Source of the DNA: Pseudomonadota bacterium
GTDB lineage: Bacteria > Pseudomonadota > Gammaproteobacteria > Burkholderiales > Burkholderiaceae_B
DNA: 30,735 bases
Direction: 5' to 3'
Assembly: GCA_023427085.1 (NCBI GenBank)
Contig: JAEZBO010000075.1
Location: forward strand, 1-30,735
Under the pieces are notes generated by a model, which searched no databases, was not told where the DNA came from, and was given only the letters and a program-made list of their open reading frames with translations. Both the position numbers and the translations under genes were made by a program. How positions within the stretch are numbered: position 1 is the stretch's first letter; the number at the start of each line of letters is the position of its first letter. Shown here in pieces: positions 1-7,706 of the stretch.

Positions 1-4
1 GCCA

Positions 5-21
5 GGCGCCACCGTGGCGCC
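5..21. other. GC-rich inverted repeat at the left edge
   Basis: GGCGCCA and TGGCGCC face each other around a three-base loop (7-bp perfect stem). It lies about 45 bases past the stop of the minus-strand small heat-shock gene. There is no T-run on either strand, so a terminator role is only possible, not shown. The rest of bases 1-65 holds no recognisable gene. Confidence 0.3.
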
Positions 22-65
22 CCGCAGGACCGGGCGGCTGGCCTCCGGGCTCGCGCGCCCGCCGC

Positions 66-545
66 TCAGGCGGCCTGCTTGGCCGGCTCGGCTTCGATGC
101 GGCGCGGCTCGGCGGCCACCGGCGCACCGACCGTGATGCCGATGCGGCGCGGCTTGGCTTCCTCGGGGATCTCGCGCTGCAGATCCACGGTCAGGATGCC
201 GTTGGCCAGGTTGGCGCCCACCACCTTGACGTGGTCGGCCAGCTCGAAGCTGCGCTGGAACGGCCGCGACGCGATGCCGCGATGCAGATACTGGTTGGCG
301 TCGTCGCCCTGGCGGCGGCCGGCCACCACCAGCACGTTGCGTTCCGAGGTCAGCGTCAGTTCGTCCTGCGTGAAGCCGGCCACCGCCATCGTGATGCGGT
401 AGCGGTCGTCGTCGACCTTGATGATGTCGTAGGGCGGCCAGTTGTCGACGGCGTCGACGCGGCGGGCCTTCTCGAGCGCGCTGAGCATGCGGTCGAAGCC
501 GATGCTCGAGCGGAACAGGGGGGTGAAGTCGAAATTCGTGCTCAT
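66..545 (-). CDS. Hsp20 family small heat-shock protein (IbpA-like)
   Basis: A 159-residue ATP-independent holdase chaperone that should bind unfolding proteins in the cytoplasm. The alpha-crystallin domain spans roughly residues 35-130 and contains YDI, DDRYRITMAVAGF, VLVVAGRR, LHRGIASRPFQRSFEL and NGILTVDLQREIPE, all typical of bacterial IbpA. The family's C-terminal I-x-I anchor is represented by RRIGITV. The ATG at 545 was chosen over an upstream TTG at 551 because AAGGA lies about nine bases before it and the protein then begins MSTNFDF, as in relatives. It is followed by an A/E-rich tail (AEPRRIEAEPAKQAA). No sigma-32 promoter or ROSE-type thermometer could be recognised in 546-660. It is divergent from the next gene. 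Family assignment is secure; which paralogue (IbpA or another Hsp20) is not. Confidence 0.93.
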   Translation of the reverse strand: MSTNFDFTPLFRSSIGFDRMLSALEKARRVDAVDNWPPYDIIKVDDDRYRITMAVAGFTQDELTLTSERNVLVVAGRRQGDDANQYLHRGIASRPFQRSFELADHVKVVGANLANGILTVDLQREIPEEAKPRRIGITVGAPVAAEPRRIEAEPAKQAA

Positions 546-692
546 TGCCAAATCCTTTGTTTAAGCAAGATGGTCTTACGGGAGTGCGGACCGCCTGCCC
601 TCGTGGCACGGCGATCCTGGCCGGCCCTCCATCGAGCGACCGGTACTGTCCTTGATGGGGATGGCCGCCGGGCATTTCAAGAGCTGCTTGCC

Positions 693-719
693 TATACTGT
701 CGGCCTGAACCCAGGAGCC
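693..719 (+). promoter_or_regulatory. Likely -10 element and ribosome binding site of the TIGR01244 gene
   Basis: TATACT at 693-698 resembles a sigma-70 -10 box, but no good -35 hexamer sits 16-18 bases upstream. AGGAG at 713-717 is a good Shine-Dalgarno sequence nine bases before the ATG at 726. Confidence 0.4.
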
Positions 720-725
720 TAATTC

Positions 726-1070
726 ATGAGCACCCCGATCAATCCGCTGTCAGACATCTTCGCCGTGGCGCCGCAGCTCGGCCCCGAACACATGAGCGCG
801 GTCGCCGCCGCCGGCTATCGCAGCGTCATCATCAACCGCCCCGACTTCGAAGGCGGTCCCGACCAGCCCACCGCCGCCGACGTCGGCGCCGCCGCCAAGG
901 CGGCCGGGCTCGAGGTCGCGTACCAGCCGGTCGTCAGCGGCGCGATGACGCAGGACGACGTGGCGCGTTTTTCCGAACTGCTCGGCACGCTGCCGGCGCC
1001 GATCCTGGCCTACTGCCGCTCGGGCACGCGCTGCTCGGTGCTGTACCGCGCCGCGACCGGTCAGGGCTGA
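726..1070 (+). CDS. TIGR01244 family sulfur transferase / DUF442 phosphatase-like protein
   Basis: A 114-residue cytoplasmic protein of the beta-lactamase-hydrolase-like (DUF442) family, which has a dual-specificity-phosphatase-like fold. Visible signatures are the N-terminal PLSDIFAVAPQLGPEHM, the AGYRSVIINRPDFEGGPDQP segment, and the C-x5-R loop CRSGTRC near residues 97-103. That loop would be the catalytic P-loop and carries the nucleophilic Cys. Relatives occur alone or fused to persulfide dioxygenase domains and are linked to sulfide or persulfide handling; that link is inferred here, since no such gene is next door. The ATG is supported by AGGAG nine bases upstream. It stands between divergent hsp20 and uspA and is probably a single-gene unit. 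Confidence 0.85.
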   Translation: MSTPINPLSDIFAVAPQLGPEHMSAVAAAGYRSVIINRPDFEGGPDQPTAADVGAAAKAAGLEVAYQPVVSGAMTQDDVARFSELLGTLPAPILAYCRSGTRCSVLYRAATGQG

Positions 1071-1171
1071 ACCGCCAGGGCGAGGTCCGGATGCCGGGCA
1101 TCCGTGCGCCGGGGCCGTATGTCGCAGCCCGCAGCCCGAACGCCGCCAGTCCTTGGCCCGGCAACGTTTGT

Positions 1172-1217
1172 TTGCGAAAACGCAAGCGGGGCGCCGGCCT
1201 TATCCGTTAGCATAAGG
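1172..1217 (+). promoter_or_regulatory. Candidate Crp/Fnr-type site and -10 box upstream of the universal stress gene
   Basis: TTGCGAAAACGCAA at 1172-1185 is a perfect TTGCG-N4-CGCAA dyad (also TTG-N8-CAA). TAGCAT at 1208-1213 could serve as a -10; the start site would then fall near 1220, placing the dyad centre at about -41.5, the class II activator position used by Crp/Fnr proteins. A second inverted repeat, CCTTAT-N8-ATAAGG, covers 1198-1217. The sequence facts are direct; the regulator is inferred. Confidence 0.4.
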
Positions 1218-1245
1218 ACACGTCCCCACTTTTAGGAGCAGGCGA

Positions 1246-1713
1246 ATGTTCAAGAAAATCCTGATTCCCACTGACGGTTCGCCGCTGTCGGCGCAGGCCG
1301 CCAATGCCGGTGTGACCTTTGCCCGATCGACCGGGGCCGAGCTGGTGGCGCTGCACGTGACCCAGCCATTCGCCGCCACCATCGGCTTCGACGGCATGGC
1401 CGCCGCCTATGCCATCACCGACGAGTCGTACGAAAAGGCCGCGGCCGACCAGGCCGACAAGTACATCGAATCGGTGCTGCACCGCGCCGAGACCGCTGGC
1501 GTCAAGGCCACGCGTGTGTCGGTGTCCAACTTCAACGTCGCCGATGGCATCGTGCAGGCCGCCGAAGAGCACGGCTGCGACCTGATCTTCATCGGCAGCC
1601 ATGGCCGCAGCGGCCTGTCGCGCCTGCTGCTGGGCAGCGTCACCGCCAAGGTGCTGTCGCTGGCGCACACCGGCGTGCTGGTCTACCGCGTCAAGGAAGA
1701 CAGCAAGAGCTGA
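1246..1713 (+). CDS. Universal stress protein (UspA family)
   Basis: A single-domain, 155-residue Usp protein. The N-terminus KKILIPTDGSPLS and the C-terminal nucleotide-binding signature GSHGRSGLSRLLLGSVT (G-x2-G-x9-G-S) around residues 123-139 are intact. This places it in the ATP-binding UspFG-type group rather than the non-binding UspA group. It probably forms dimers in the cytoplasm and helps survival under starvation, low oxygen or other stress. TAGGAG lies about eight bases before the ATG. Upstream is a Crp/Fnr-like dyad, which would fit oxygen- or NO-linked control as reported for several usp genes in other proteobacteria. A strong terminator follows, so it is monocistronic. Confidence 0.93.
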   Translation: MFKKILIPTDGSPLSAQAANAGVTFARSTGAELVALHVTQPFAATIGFDGMAAAYAITDESYEKAAADQADKYIESVLHRAETAGVKATRVSVSNFNVADGIVQAAEEHGCDLIFIGSHGRSGLSRLLLGSVTAKVLSLAHTGVLVYRVKEDSKS

Positions 1714-1764
1714 TCGCCGCGCAGCCGGGCCGGCGCGGCCGGGCCTGCCATGCAGCAGCCGACA

Positions 1765-1803
1765 CCCCAGGACCCTGGCACCCGCCAGGCCCTGGGGTTT
1801 TTT
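1765..1803 (+). terminator. Intrinsic terminator after the universal stress gene
   Basis: The arm CCCCAGGACCCTGGC pairs with GCCAGGCCCTGGGG around a short ACCC loop, with one bulged base, and is followed directly by six T residues at 1798-1803. It lies 52 bases beyond the stop and would also separate this gene from the convergent transporter. Confidence 0.9.
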
Positions 1804-1854
1804 CATCGCCGCGGCGCCCCAGCCGCCGGCAAGCAAGAACCGGCGCCCGCGCGC

Positions 1855-3516
1855 TCAGTGAAACAATACCGCGGTCTTCTGCAAGGTCATCCAGATCCCC
1901 CACGCCAGCGGGATGCAGACGGCGGCCCACGCAAAGCCCACCAGCGCCACCGGCGTGCGGGTGGCCGAGCCCTGGCCATGCACCTCCGCGGCGGCCGCGC
2001 GATCATGCGCCAGCGTCTTCTCGCGCTGCAGCTCCTCGTCGTTCATGAAGTACTTGGGATCGACCGGGCGGATCGCCAGGTTGCAGAGGAAACCCAGCAC
2101 CAGCATGCCGGCCAGGATGGTCATGGTGACGTCGTAGACCTGCGCGCGCGGCACGCCCAGCGACAGCTGGTACTCGCGGATGTAGTTGACCAGCACCGGG
2201 CCGAAGATGCCGGCCGCCGACCAGGCGGTCAGCAGGCGGCCGTGGATCGCGCCGACCATCTGCGTGCCGAACAGGTCGGCCAGGTAGGCCGGCACCGTGG
2301 CGAAGCCGCCGCCGTACATCGACAGGATGATGCAGAAGGCGCCGACGAACAGCGCCAGCTGGCCCATGTGGCCGGTCCACGGGATCGAGGCGTACAGCAC
2401 GAAGCCCAGCACGAAGAAGACCGAGTAGGTCAGCTTGCGGCCGAGCTTGTCGGACATGCTGGCCCAGAAAAAACGCCCGCCGATGTTGAACAGGCTGAGC
2501 AGGCCGGTGAAGCCGGCCGCGATCGCCGCGATGGCGGCCAGCTGCTGCGGGTTCAGTTCGGTGTAGCCGAGGTTCTGGTCGATCAGGCGGCCGCCGAACA
2601 CCTCCTGCAGCAGCGGCGAGGCCATGCCGAGGATGCCGATGCCGGCCGTGACGTTCAGGCACAGCACCGCCCACACCAGCCAGAATTGCGGAATGCCCCA
2701 GACCCGCCGTACGTGCACGTGGCCCTTGGTGATCATGGCGTTGTTGGCCTGCGAAGCGGGCGGCGTCCAGCCTTGCGGTTTCCAGCCCGAGGGCGGCACG
2801 CGGTAGCCCATCGCGCCCGATATCATGAAGACGAAGTAGATGATCGCCATGGTCAGGAAGGTCTGCCACACGCCGACCGAGGTGGGCGTGGCGTAGTGGC
2901 GCATCAGCAGGTCGGCCAGTGGCGCGCCGATCATCGCGCCGCCGCCGAAGCCCATGATGGCCATGCCGGTCGCCATGCCGCGCCGGTCGGGAAACCACTT
3001 GATCAGCGTGCTGACCGGCGAGATGTAGCCCAGCCCCAGGCCGATGCCGCCGATCACGCCCGAGCCCAGCCACAGCATCCACATCTGGTGCAGGTAGACA
3101 CCGGCCGCCGAGATCACCAGGCCGCCGCACCAGCACAGCGCCGAGACGACCCCGGCCTTGCGGGGGCCGGCGCGCTCGAGCCAGCCGCCCCACAGCGCCG
3201 CCGAGCAGCCCAGCAGCACGAAGAACAGCGTGTACATCCAGCCCATCGTCGAGATGCGCCAGTCGCACGCGGTGGTGAACAGTTCGGCGATCAGGCTCAT
3301 GTTGGCCGGGCAGGCCAGCGGCGCCGAGCCGCCGACCGCCTTGGACAGCGGCAGCCAGAAGACCGAGAAGCCGTAGGCCATGCCGATGCACAGGTGGATG
3401 GCGAGCGCGGCCGGCGGCACCAGCCAGCGGTTGAAGCCGGGTCCGGCGATGGTGCGTTCCTTGTCGAGCAGGCCCGGGCGGCCCGGCTGATCCAGCGTAG
3501 GGGTGGCGGTGTTCAT
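1855..3516 (-). CDS. OFA-type MFS transporter (oxalate/formate antiporter family)
   Basis: A 553-residue inner-membrane major facilitator, with numerous hydrophobic helices and the OFA hallmark loop GYRVPPSGWKPQGWTPP between the two halves. Other family features are the AYGFSVFWLPLSKAVGG first helix region, WFPDRRGMATGMAIMGFGGGA in the middle of the N-half, and RFFWASMSDKLGRK before the later helices. OFA proteins exchange or import small carboxylates such as oxalate and formate. Directly downstream of the formate dehydrogenase genes, formate uptake is the likely job (inference). The start at 3516 is chosen because AAGGAG precedes it and MNTATPTLDQPG starts the conserved part; an in-frame ATG at 3594 is poorer. 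A gap of 138 bases separates it from fdsD; it may be cotranscribed or have its own promoter. Confidence 0.88.
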   Translation of the reverse strand: MNTATPTLDQPGRPGLLDKERTIAGPGFNRWLVPPAALAIHLCIGMAYGFSVFWLPLSKAVGGSAPLACPANMSLIAELFTTACDWRISTMGWMYTLFFVLLGCSAALWGGWLERAGPRKAGVVSALCWCGGLVISAAGVYLHQMWMLWLGSGVIGGIGLGLGYISPVSTLIKWFPDRRGMATGMAIMGFGGGAMIGAPLADLLMRHYATPTSVGVWQTFLTMAIIYFVFMISGAMGYRVPPSGWKPQGWTPPASQANNAMITKGHVHVRRVWGIPQFWLVWAVLCLNVTAGIGILGMASPLLQEVFGGRLIDQNLGYTELNPQQLAAIAAIAAGFTGLLSLFNIGGRFFWASMSDKLGRKLTYSVFFVLGFVLYASIPWTGHMGQLALFVGAFCIILSMYGGGFATVPAYLADLFGTQMVGAIHGRLLTAWSAAGIFGPVLVNYIREYQLSLGVPRAQVYDVTMTILAGMLVLGFLCNLAIRPVDPKYFMNDEELQREKTLAHDRAAAAEVHGQGSATRTPVALVGFAWAAVCIPLAWGIWMTLQKTAVLFH

Positions 3517-3550
3517 GGCGGCATGACTCCTTGGGGTCCGGCGTTCTGAA

Positions 3551-3608
3551 GCGCCGGGTGTCGAGGTTCGCGCGATTCGCGGGCGCGCAGGCACCCGCCG
3601 CCCGGCGC
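3551..3608. other. Inverted repeat between fdsD and the OFA transporter
   Basis: GCGCCGGG at 3551-3558 and CCCGGCGC at 3601-3608 form a perfect 8-bp inverted repeat 42 bases apart. The base composition between them is extremely GC-rich. In the intercistronic RNA this could form a stem that alters transporter expression relative to the dehydrogenase. No T-run marks it as a terminator. Confidence 0.3.
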
Positions 3609-3654
3609 GCGCACGCCTGGCGAAAAAGACGAGGACGGTATCGGTTTTAGGGCG

Positions 3655-3915
3655 TCAACAGGACGTGACGGGGGCGGGAGTCAGCCGGGCGAGGTTGCTG
3701 AGGATGGCGTCGCGCACGCTGTCGGACAGCCGCACGTCGTCGCACTGGCCATCGGGCTGGCCGGCCAGGAAGTCGAGCAGCGCGGTGCGCATGCGCGGTT
3801 CCCAGAATTTATGGATGTGGTTGGCGATGCCTTCGCGCGCTTCGTCGCGGTCCGGCATGGCGTCGAAAAAATCGCCGATGCGGTTGGCCATGCGGATCAG
3901 ATTGCGGATGTCCAT
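3655..3915 (-). CDS. fdsD: Formate dehydrogenase delta subunit / accessory protein FdsD
   Basis: An 86-residue protein with the FdsD family pattern: an N-terminal helix (IRNLIRMANRIGDFFDAMPDRDEA), then GIANHIHKFWEPRMRTALLDFL and a C-terminal amphipathic stretch. FdsD is required for, or accompanies, assembly of the soluble NAD-dependent molybdenum formate dehydrogenase. Its exact role in the mature complex is less certain than that of the catalytic subunits. GAGGGG, overlapping the fdhD stop region, is the ribosome binding site; nine bases separate the two genes, so they are cotranscribed. It is the last of the five fds genes, as in Cupriavidus fdsGBACD. Confidence 0.9.
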   Translation of the reverse strand: MDIRNLIRMANRIGDFFDAMPDRDEAREGIANHIHKFWEPRMRTALLDFLAGQPDGQCDDVRLSDSVRDAILSNLARLTPAPVTSC

Positions 3916-3924
3916 GCCTGCCCC

Positions 3925-4779
3925 TCAGGGATTGCCGCCAGTTCGCAGCCGGTCGGCGTGGGTATACAGCGTGCAGCCCTGGCCGCGCACGAAGCCGATC
4001 AGCACCAGGCCGGCCTCGTCGGCCAGGCGCGTCGCCAGCGCGGTGGGCGCCGAGACCGCGGCGAGCACGGCCGCGCCCATCCAGGTGGTCTTCTGCACCA
4101 TCTCGAAGCTAGCGCGGCTCGACACCATCACGATGCCGCCACGCGGGTCCTGGCCGGCCCGCATCATCGCGCCGACCAGCTTGTCCAGCGCGTTGTGGCG
4201 GCCGACGTCCTCGCGCACCGCGAACAGCTGGCCCTGCGCGTCGGCCCAGGCCGCCGCATGCGTCGCACCGGTGCGATCGTGCAGCGACTGGCTGCGCCGC
4301 ATCGCGTCCTGGATCGACAGGATGGTCGCCAGCGACAGGGGCGGGCCCTCGGGCACGCGGCGCAAGGGCCGCACGACCTCGGGCAGCGTCTCGACGCCGC
4401 ACAGGCCGCAGCCGGTGCGGCCAGACATCGCGCGGCGGCGGTCCTTCAGGCGGGCGAAGCAGGCGCTGGCGATCTCGAGCTCGACCACCACGCCCTGCGG
4501 CTCGTTGCGCAGCTCGATGTCGCGCACGTCGGCGATCGAGTCGATGATGCCCTCGGTCAGCGAGAAGCCGACCGCGAAGTCTTCCAGGTCGGCCGGCGAG
4601 GCCAGCATGGTGGCGTGGCTGATGCCGTTGTATTCGAGCGCGACAGGGGTCTCTTCGGCCAGGCTGTCCGGCTGCGGCGCCAGCACGCGGCCGTCGCGCA
4701 CGCGCAGCACCGAGGCCGAGACGTCGACGCTGCGTTCGGGTGCCTGGGTGGCCGAGCAGGACAGCAGGGGATCGTTCAT
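3925..4779 (-). CDS. fdhD: Formate dehydrogenase accessory sulfurtransferase FdhD/FdsC
   Basis: A 284-residue cytoplasmic chaperone that passes sulfur from a cysteine desulfurase to the molybdenum of the bis-MGD cofactor before it enters the formate dehydrogenase; without it the enzyme is inactive. The reactive C-x2-C motif is present in RTGCGLCGVETLPEV. Conserved FdhD segments are VALEYNGISHATMLASPADLEDFAVGFSLTEGI, RSQSLHDRTGATHAA, REDVGRHNALDKLVG and SSRASFEMVQKT. It begins 12 bases after the fdsA stop, within the fds operon. The same position in the Cupriavidus operon is called fdsC. Confidence 0.94.
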   Translation of the reverse strand: MNDPLLSCSATQAPERSVDVSASVLRVRDGRVLAPQPDSLAEETPVALEYNGISHATMLASPADLEDFAVGFSLTEGIIDSIADVRDIELRNEPQGVVVELEIASACFARLKDRRRAMSGRTGCGLCGVETLPEVVRPLRRVPEGPPLSLATILSIQDAMRRSQSLHDRTGATHAAAWADAQGQLFAVREDVGRHNALDKLVGAMMRAGQDPRGGIVMVSSRASFEMVQKTTWMGAAVLAAVSAPTALATRLADEAGLVLIGFVRGQGCTLYTHADRLRTGGNP

Positions 4780-4791
4780 GGTTCTCTTGGC

Positions 4792-7668
4792 TTACTTGCC
4801 CGACGGCACGGCGTCGGCGTCGCGGGCGCGTTCGCGCAGCAGCTGCTGCTGGATGTCGGTGAAGCGCGACCACTGGCGCTGCCAATCCGACGGCTGCGAG
4901 ACCCGCATGACCTGCACCGCGGTGACCTTGTACTCGGGGCAATTGGTGGCCCAGTCCGAACTGTCCGTGGTGACCACGTTGGCGCCGGATTCCGGGAAAT
5001 GGAAGGTCGTGTATACCACGCCCGGCTGGACCCGGTCGGTGACCTCGGCGCGCAGCACCGTTTCGCCCGAGCGGCTCTGCACGCCGACCCAGTCGCCGTG
5101 CGCGACGCCGCGGTCCTCGGCGTCCTGCGGGTGCATTTCGAGCACGTCCTCGTGATGCCACATGACATTGGGCGTGCGGCGCGTCTGCGCACCGACGTTG
5201 TATTGCGACAGGATGCGGCCGGTGGTCAGCAGCAGCGGATAGCGGCTGGTCGAGCGTTCGTCCGACGGCACGTACTGCGTGATCATGAACTTGCCCTTGC
5301 CGCGCACGAAGGCGTCCACGTGCATGATCGGCGTGCCGTCCGGCGCCGCGTCGTTGCAGGGCCACTGGATGCTGCCCAGTTCGTCGAGCCGCTGGTACGA
5401 CACGCCGCTGAAGGTCGGCGTGAGCCGGGCGATCTCGTCCATGATCTCGCCCGGATGGCGGTAGTGCATCGGGTAGCCCAGCGCGTTCGACAGCGCCATC
5501 GTCACTTCCCAGTCGGCCAGGCCGTTGCGCGGCTCCATGACCTTGCGCACCCGCGAGATGCGCCGTTCGGCATTGGTGAAGGTGCCGTCCTTTTCCAGGA
5601 ACGACGAGCCCGGCAGGAACACGTGCGCGTACTTGGCGGTCTCGTTCAGGAACAGGTCCTGCACCACGATGCACTCCATCGCCGACAGCGCGGCGGCGAC
5701 GTGCTGGGTGTTGGGATCGGACTGCACGATGTCCTCGCCCTGGCAGTACAGGCCCTTGAAGCTGCCGCCCAGCGCCGCATCGAACATGTTGGGGATGCGC
5801 AGGCCCGGCTCGGGCTGCAGCGTCACGCCCCAGGCGGCCTCGAAGATGCCGCGCACGACCGGATCCGAGATGTGCCGGTACCCAGGCAGCTCGTGCGGGA
5901 ACGAGCCCATGTCGCACGAGCCCTGCACGTTGTTCTGGCCGCGCAGCGGATTGACGCCGACGCCTTCGCGGCCGATGTTGCCGGTCGCCATCGCCAGGTT
6001 GGCGATCGCCATCACGGTGGTCGAGCCCTGGCTGTGCTCGGTCACGCCCAGGCCGTAATAGATCGCGCCGTTGCCTTGGGTGGCGAACAGCCGCGCGGCG
6101 CCGCGCACCGCCTCGGCCGGCACGCCGGTCAGGTCGGCGGTGGCTTCCGGCGAATTGGCCGGCCGCGCGACGAACTCACGCCATTGCTCGAAGGCCGGCC
6201 CTTCGCAGCGCTCGGCCACGAAGGCCTGGTCGATCAGCCCCTCGGTGGCGATCACGTGCGCCAGCGCGGTCAGCAGCGCCACGTTGGTGCCCGGACGCAG
6301 TTGCAGGTGGAAGTCGGCGCGGATGTGCGGCGAGCTGACCAGCTCGATGCGGCGCGGATCGATGACGATCAGCCGCGCGCCCTGGCGCAGCCGGCGCTTG
6401 AGCCGTGACGCGAACACCGGGTGGCCGCTGCTGGGATTGGCGCCCATCACGATCACCACGTCGGTCTTCATCACCGAATCGAAGGTCTGCGTGCCGGCCG
6501 ATTCGCCCAGCGTCTGCTTCAGGCCGTAGCCGGTCGGCGAGTGGCAGACCCGCGCGCAGGTATCGACGTTGTTGGTGTTGAAGGCGGCGCGGATCAGCTT
6601 CTGCACCAGCCAGGTTTCTTCGTTGGTGCAGCGCGACGAGGTGATGCCGCCGACCGCATCGCGGCCGTAGCGGCCCTGGATGCGGCGGAACTCGCTGGCC
6701 GCGTGGCCGATCGCTTCGTCCCACGACACCTCGCGCCACGGATCGGCGATGCTGCTGCGTATCATCGGCTTGAGCACGCGTTCCTTGTGGGTGGTGTAGC
6801 CCCAGGCGAAGCGGCCCTTGACGCACGAGTGGCCACGATTGGCCTTGCCGTCCTTCCACGGCGTCATGCGCACCACCTGCTGGCCCTTCATGTCGGCCTT
6901 GAACGCACAGCCGACGCCGCAATAGGCACAGGTGGTGATCACCGAGTGCTCGGGCTGGCCCAGTTCGATGACGGATTTTTCTTGCAGCGTCGCGGTCGGA
7001 CAGGCCTGCACGCAGGCGCCGCACGAGACGCACTCGCTCTGCAGGAACGCTTCGTCCTGGCCGGCCGAGACCCGCGAGCCGAAGCCGCGGCCCGAGATCG
7101 TCAGCGCGAAGGTGCCCTGGGTTTCCTCGCAGGCGCGCACGCAGCGGCTGCAGACGATGCACTTGCTGTCGTCGTAGCTGAAATAGGGATTGGAGTCGTC
7201 GACCGTGCCGTGCAGGTGGTTGGCGCCGTCGCTGCCGTAACGCACGTTGCGCAGGCCGACCACGCCGGCCATGTCCTGCAGCTCGCAGTCGCCATTGGCG
7301 GCGCAGGTCAGGCAGTCGAGCGGGTGATCGGAGATGTACAGCTCCATCACGCCGCGGCGCAGGCCGTGCAGTTTTTCGTTCTCGGTCTGCACCACCATGC
7401 CTTCCTCGACCGGCGTGGTGCACGAGGCCGGATAGCCGCGCCGGCCGTCGATCTGCACCAGGCACAGGCGGCACGAGCCGAAGGCCTGCAGGCTGTCGCT
7501 GGCGCACAGCTTGGGGATGTTGATGCCGGCCAGCGCGGCGGCGCGCATCACCGAGGTGCCGGCCGGCACCGTGACGGTCTGGCCGTCGATGCGCAGGCTG
7601 ACCTGCTGATCGGCCTGCACCGCGGGCGTACCCAGGTCGAGCTCCCGGGTGATGACGGTTTCCAGCAT
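4792..7668 (-). CDS. fdsA: NAD-dependent formate dehydrogenase catalytic alpha subunit
   Basis: A 958-residue catalytic subunit oxidising formate to CO2 at a molybdenum bis-MGD centre. In order it has: a [2Fe-2S] ferredoxin domain (Cys55, 66, 69, 83); a NuoG-like His/Cys cluster (His115, Cys119, 122, 128); two ferredoxin clusters with CIVCSRCVRAC and CVSCGACVQACP (Cys170-223); the proximal [4Fe-4S] site (Cys247, 250, 254, 282); and the molybdopterin oxidoreductase domain to the C-terminus. The active-site ligand is cysteine (VCHS, Cys375-His376), not selenocysteine. This iron-sulfur chain wires electrons to the FMN in FdsB. The ATG at 7668 has AAGGAG at good spacing; the frame is open 58 codons further upstream, but that stretch overlaps the fdsB end and has no family resemblance. 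It lies 38 bases after fdsB. Confidence 0.96.
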   Translation of the reverse strand: MLETVITRELDLGTPAVQADQQVSLRIDGQTVTVPAGTSVMRAAALAGINIPKLCASDSLQAFGSCRLCLVQIDGRRGYPASCTTPVEEGMVVQTENEKLHGLRRGVMELYISDHPLDCLTCAANGDCELQDMAGVVGLRNVRYGSDGANHLHGTVDDSNPYFSYDDSKCIVCSRCVRACEETQGTFALTISGRGFGSRVSAGQDEAFLQSECVSCGACVQACPTATLQEKSVIELGQPEHSVITTCAYCGVGCAFKADMKGQQVVRMTPWKDGKANRGHSCVKGRFAWGYTTHKERVLKPMIRSSIADPWREVSWDEAIGHAASEFRRIQGRYGRDAVGGITSSRCTNEETWLVQKLIRAAFNTNNVDTCARVCHSPTGYGLKQTLGESAGTQTFDSVMKTDVVIVMGANPSSGHPVFASRLKRRLRQGARLIVIDPRRIELVSSPHIRADFHLQLRPGTNVALLTALAHVIATEGLIDQAFVAERCEGPAFEQWREFVARPANSPEATADLTGVPAEAVRGAARLFATQGNGAIYYGLGVTEHSQGSTTVMAIANLAMATGNIGREGVGVNPLRGQNNVQGSCDMGSFPHELPGYRHISDPVVRGIFEAAWGVTLQPEPGLRIPNMFDAALGGSFKGLYCQGEDIVQSDPNTQHVAAALSAMECIVVQDLFLNETAKYAHVFLPGSSFLEKDGTFTNAERRISRVRKVMEPRNGLADWEVTMALSNALGYPMHYRHPGEIMDEIARLTPTFSGVSYQRLDELGSIQWPCNDAAPDGTPIMHVDAFVRGKGKFMITQYVPSDERSTSRYPLLLTTGRILSQYNVGAQTRRTPNVMWHHEDVLEMHPQDAEDRGVAHGDWVGVQSRSGETVLRAEVTDRVQPGVVYTTFHFPESGANVVTTDSSDWATNCPEYKVTAVQVMRVSQPSDWQRQWSRFTDIQQQLLRERARDADAVPSGK

Positions 7669-7706
7669 GCCTGTCTCCTTGACGGCCAGCGGCCGCTTGT
7701 TGCCGT

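Noticed and set aside
1750..3549. Long plus-strand open frame (about 600 codons) opposite the OFA transporter
   Set aside because: Rich in His, Arg, Gln and Ala with no domain; a GC-bias shadow of the well-supported minus-strand gene.
3811..6408. Long plus-strand open frame opposite fdsD, fdhD and fdsA
   Set aside because: Low-complexity His/Arg/Ala composition; the opposite strand has conserved iron-sulfur and FdhD motifs.
6520..6560. Selenocysteine codon at the FdsA active site
   Set aside because: The residue before the active-site His is an ordinary Cys codon (VCHS), so the enzyme is the cysteine form.
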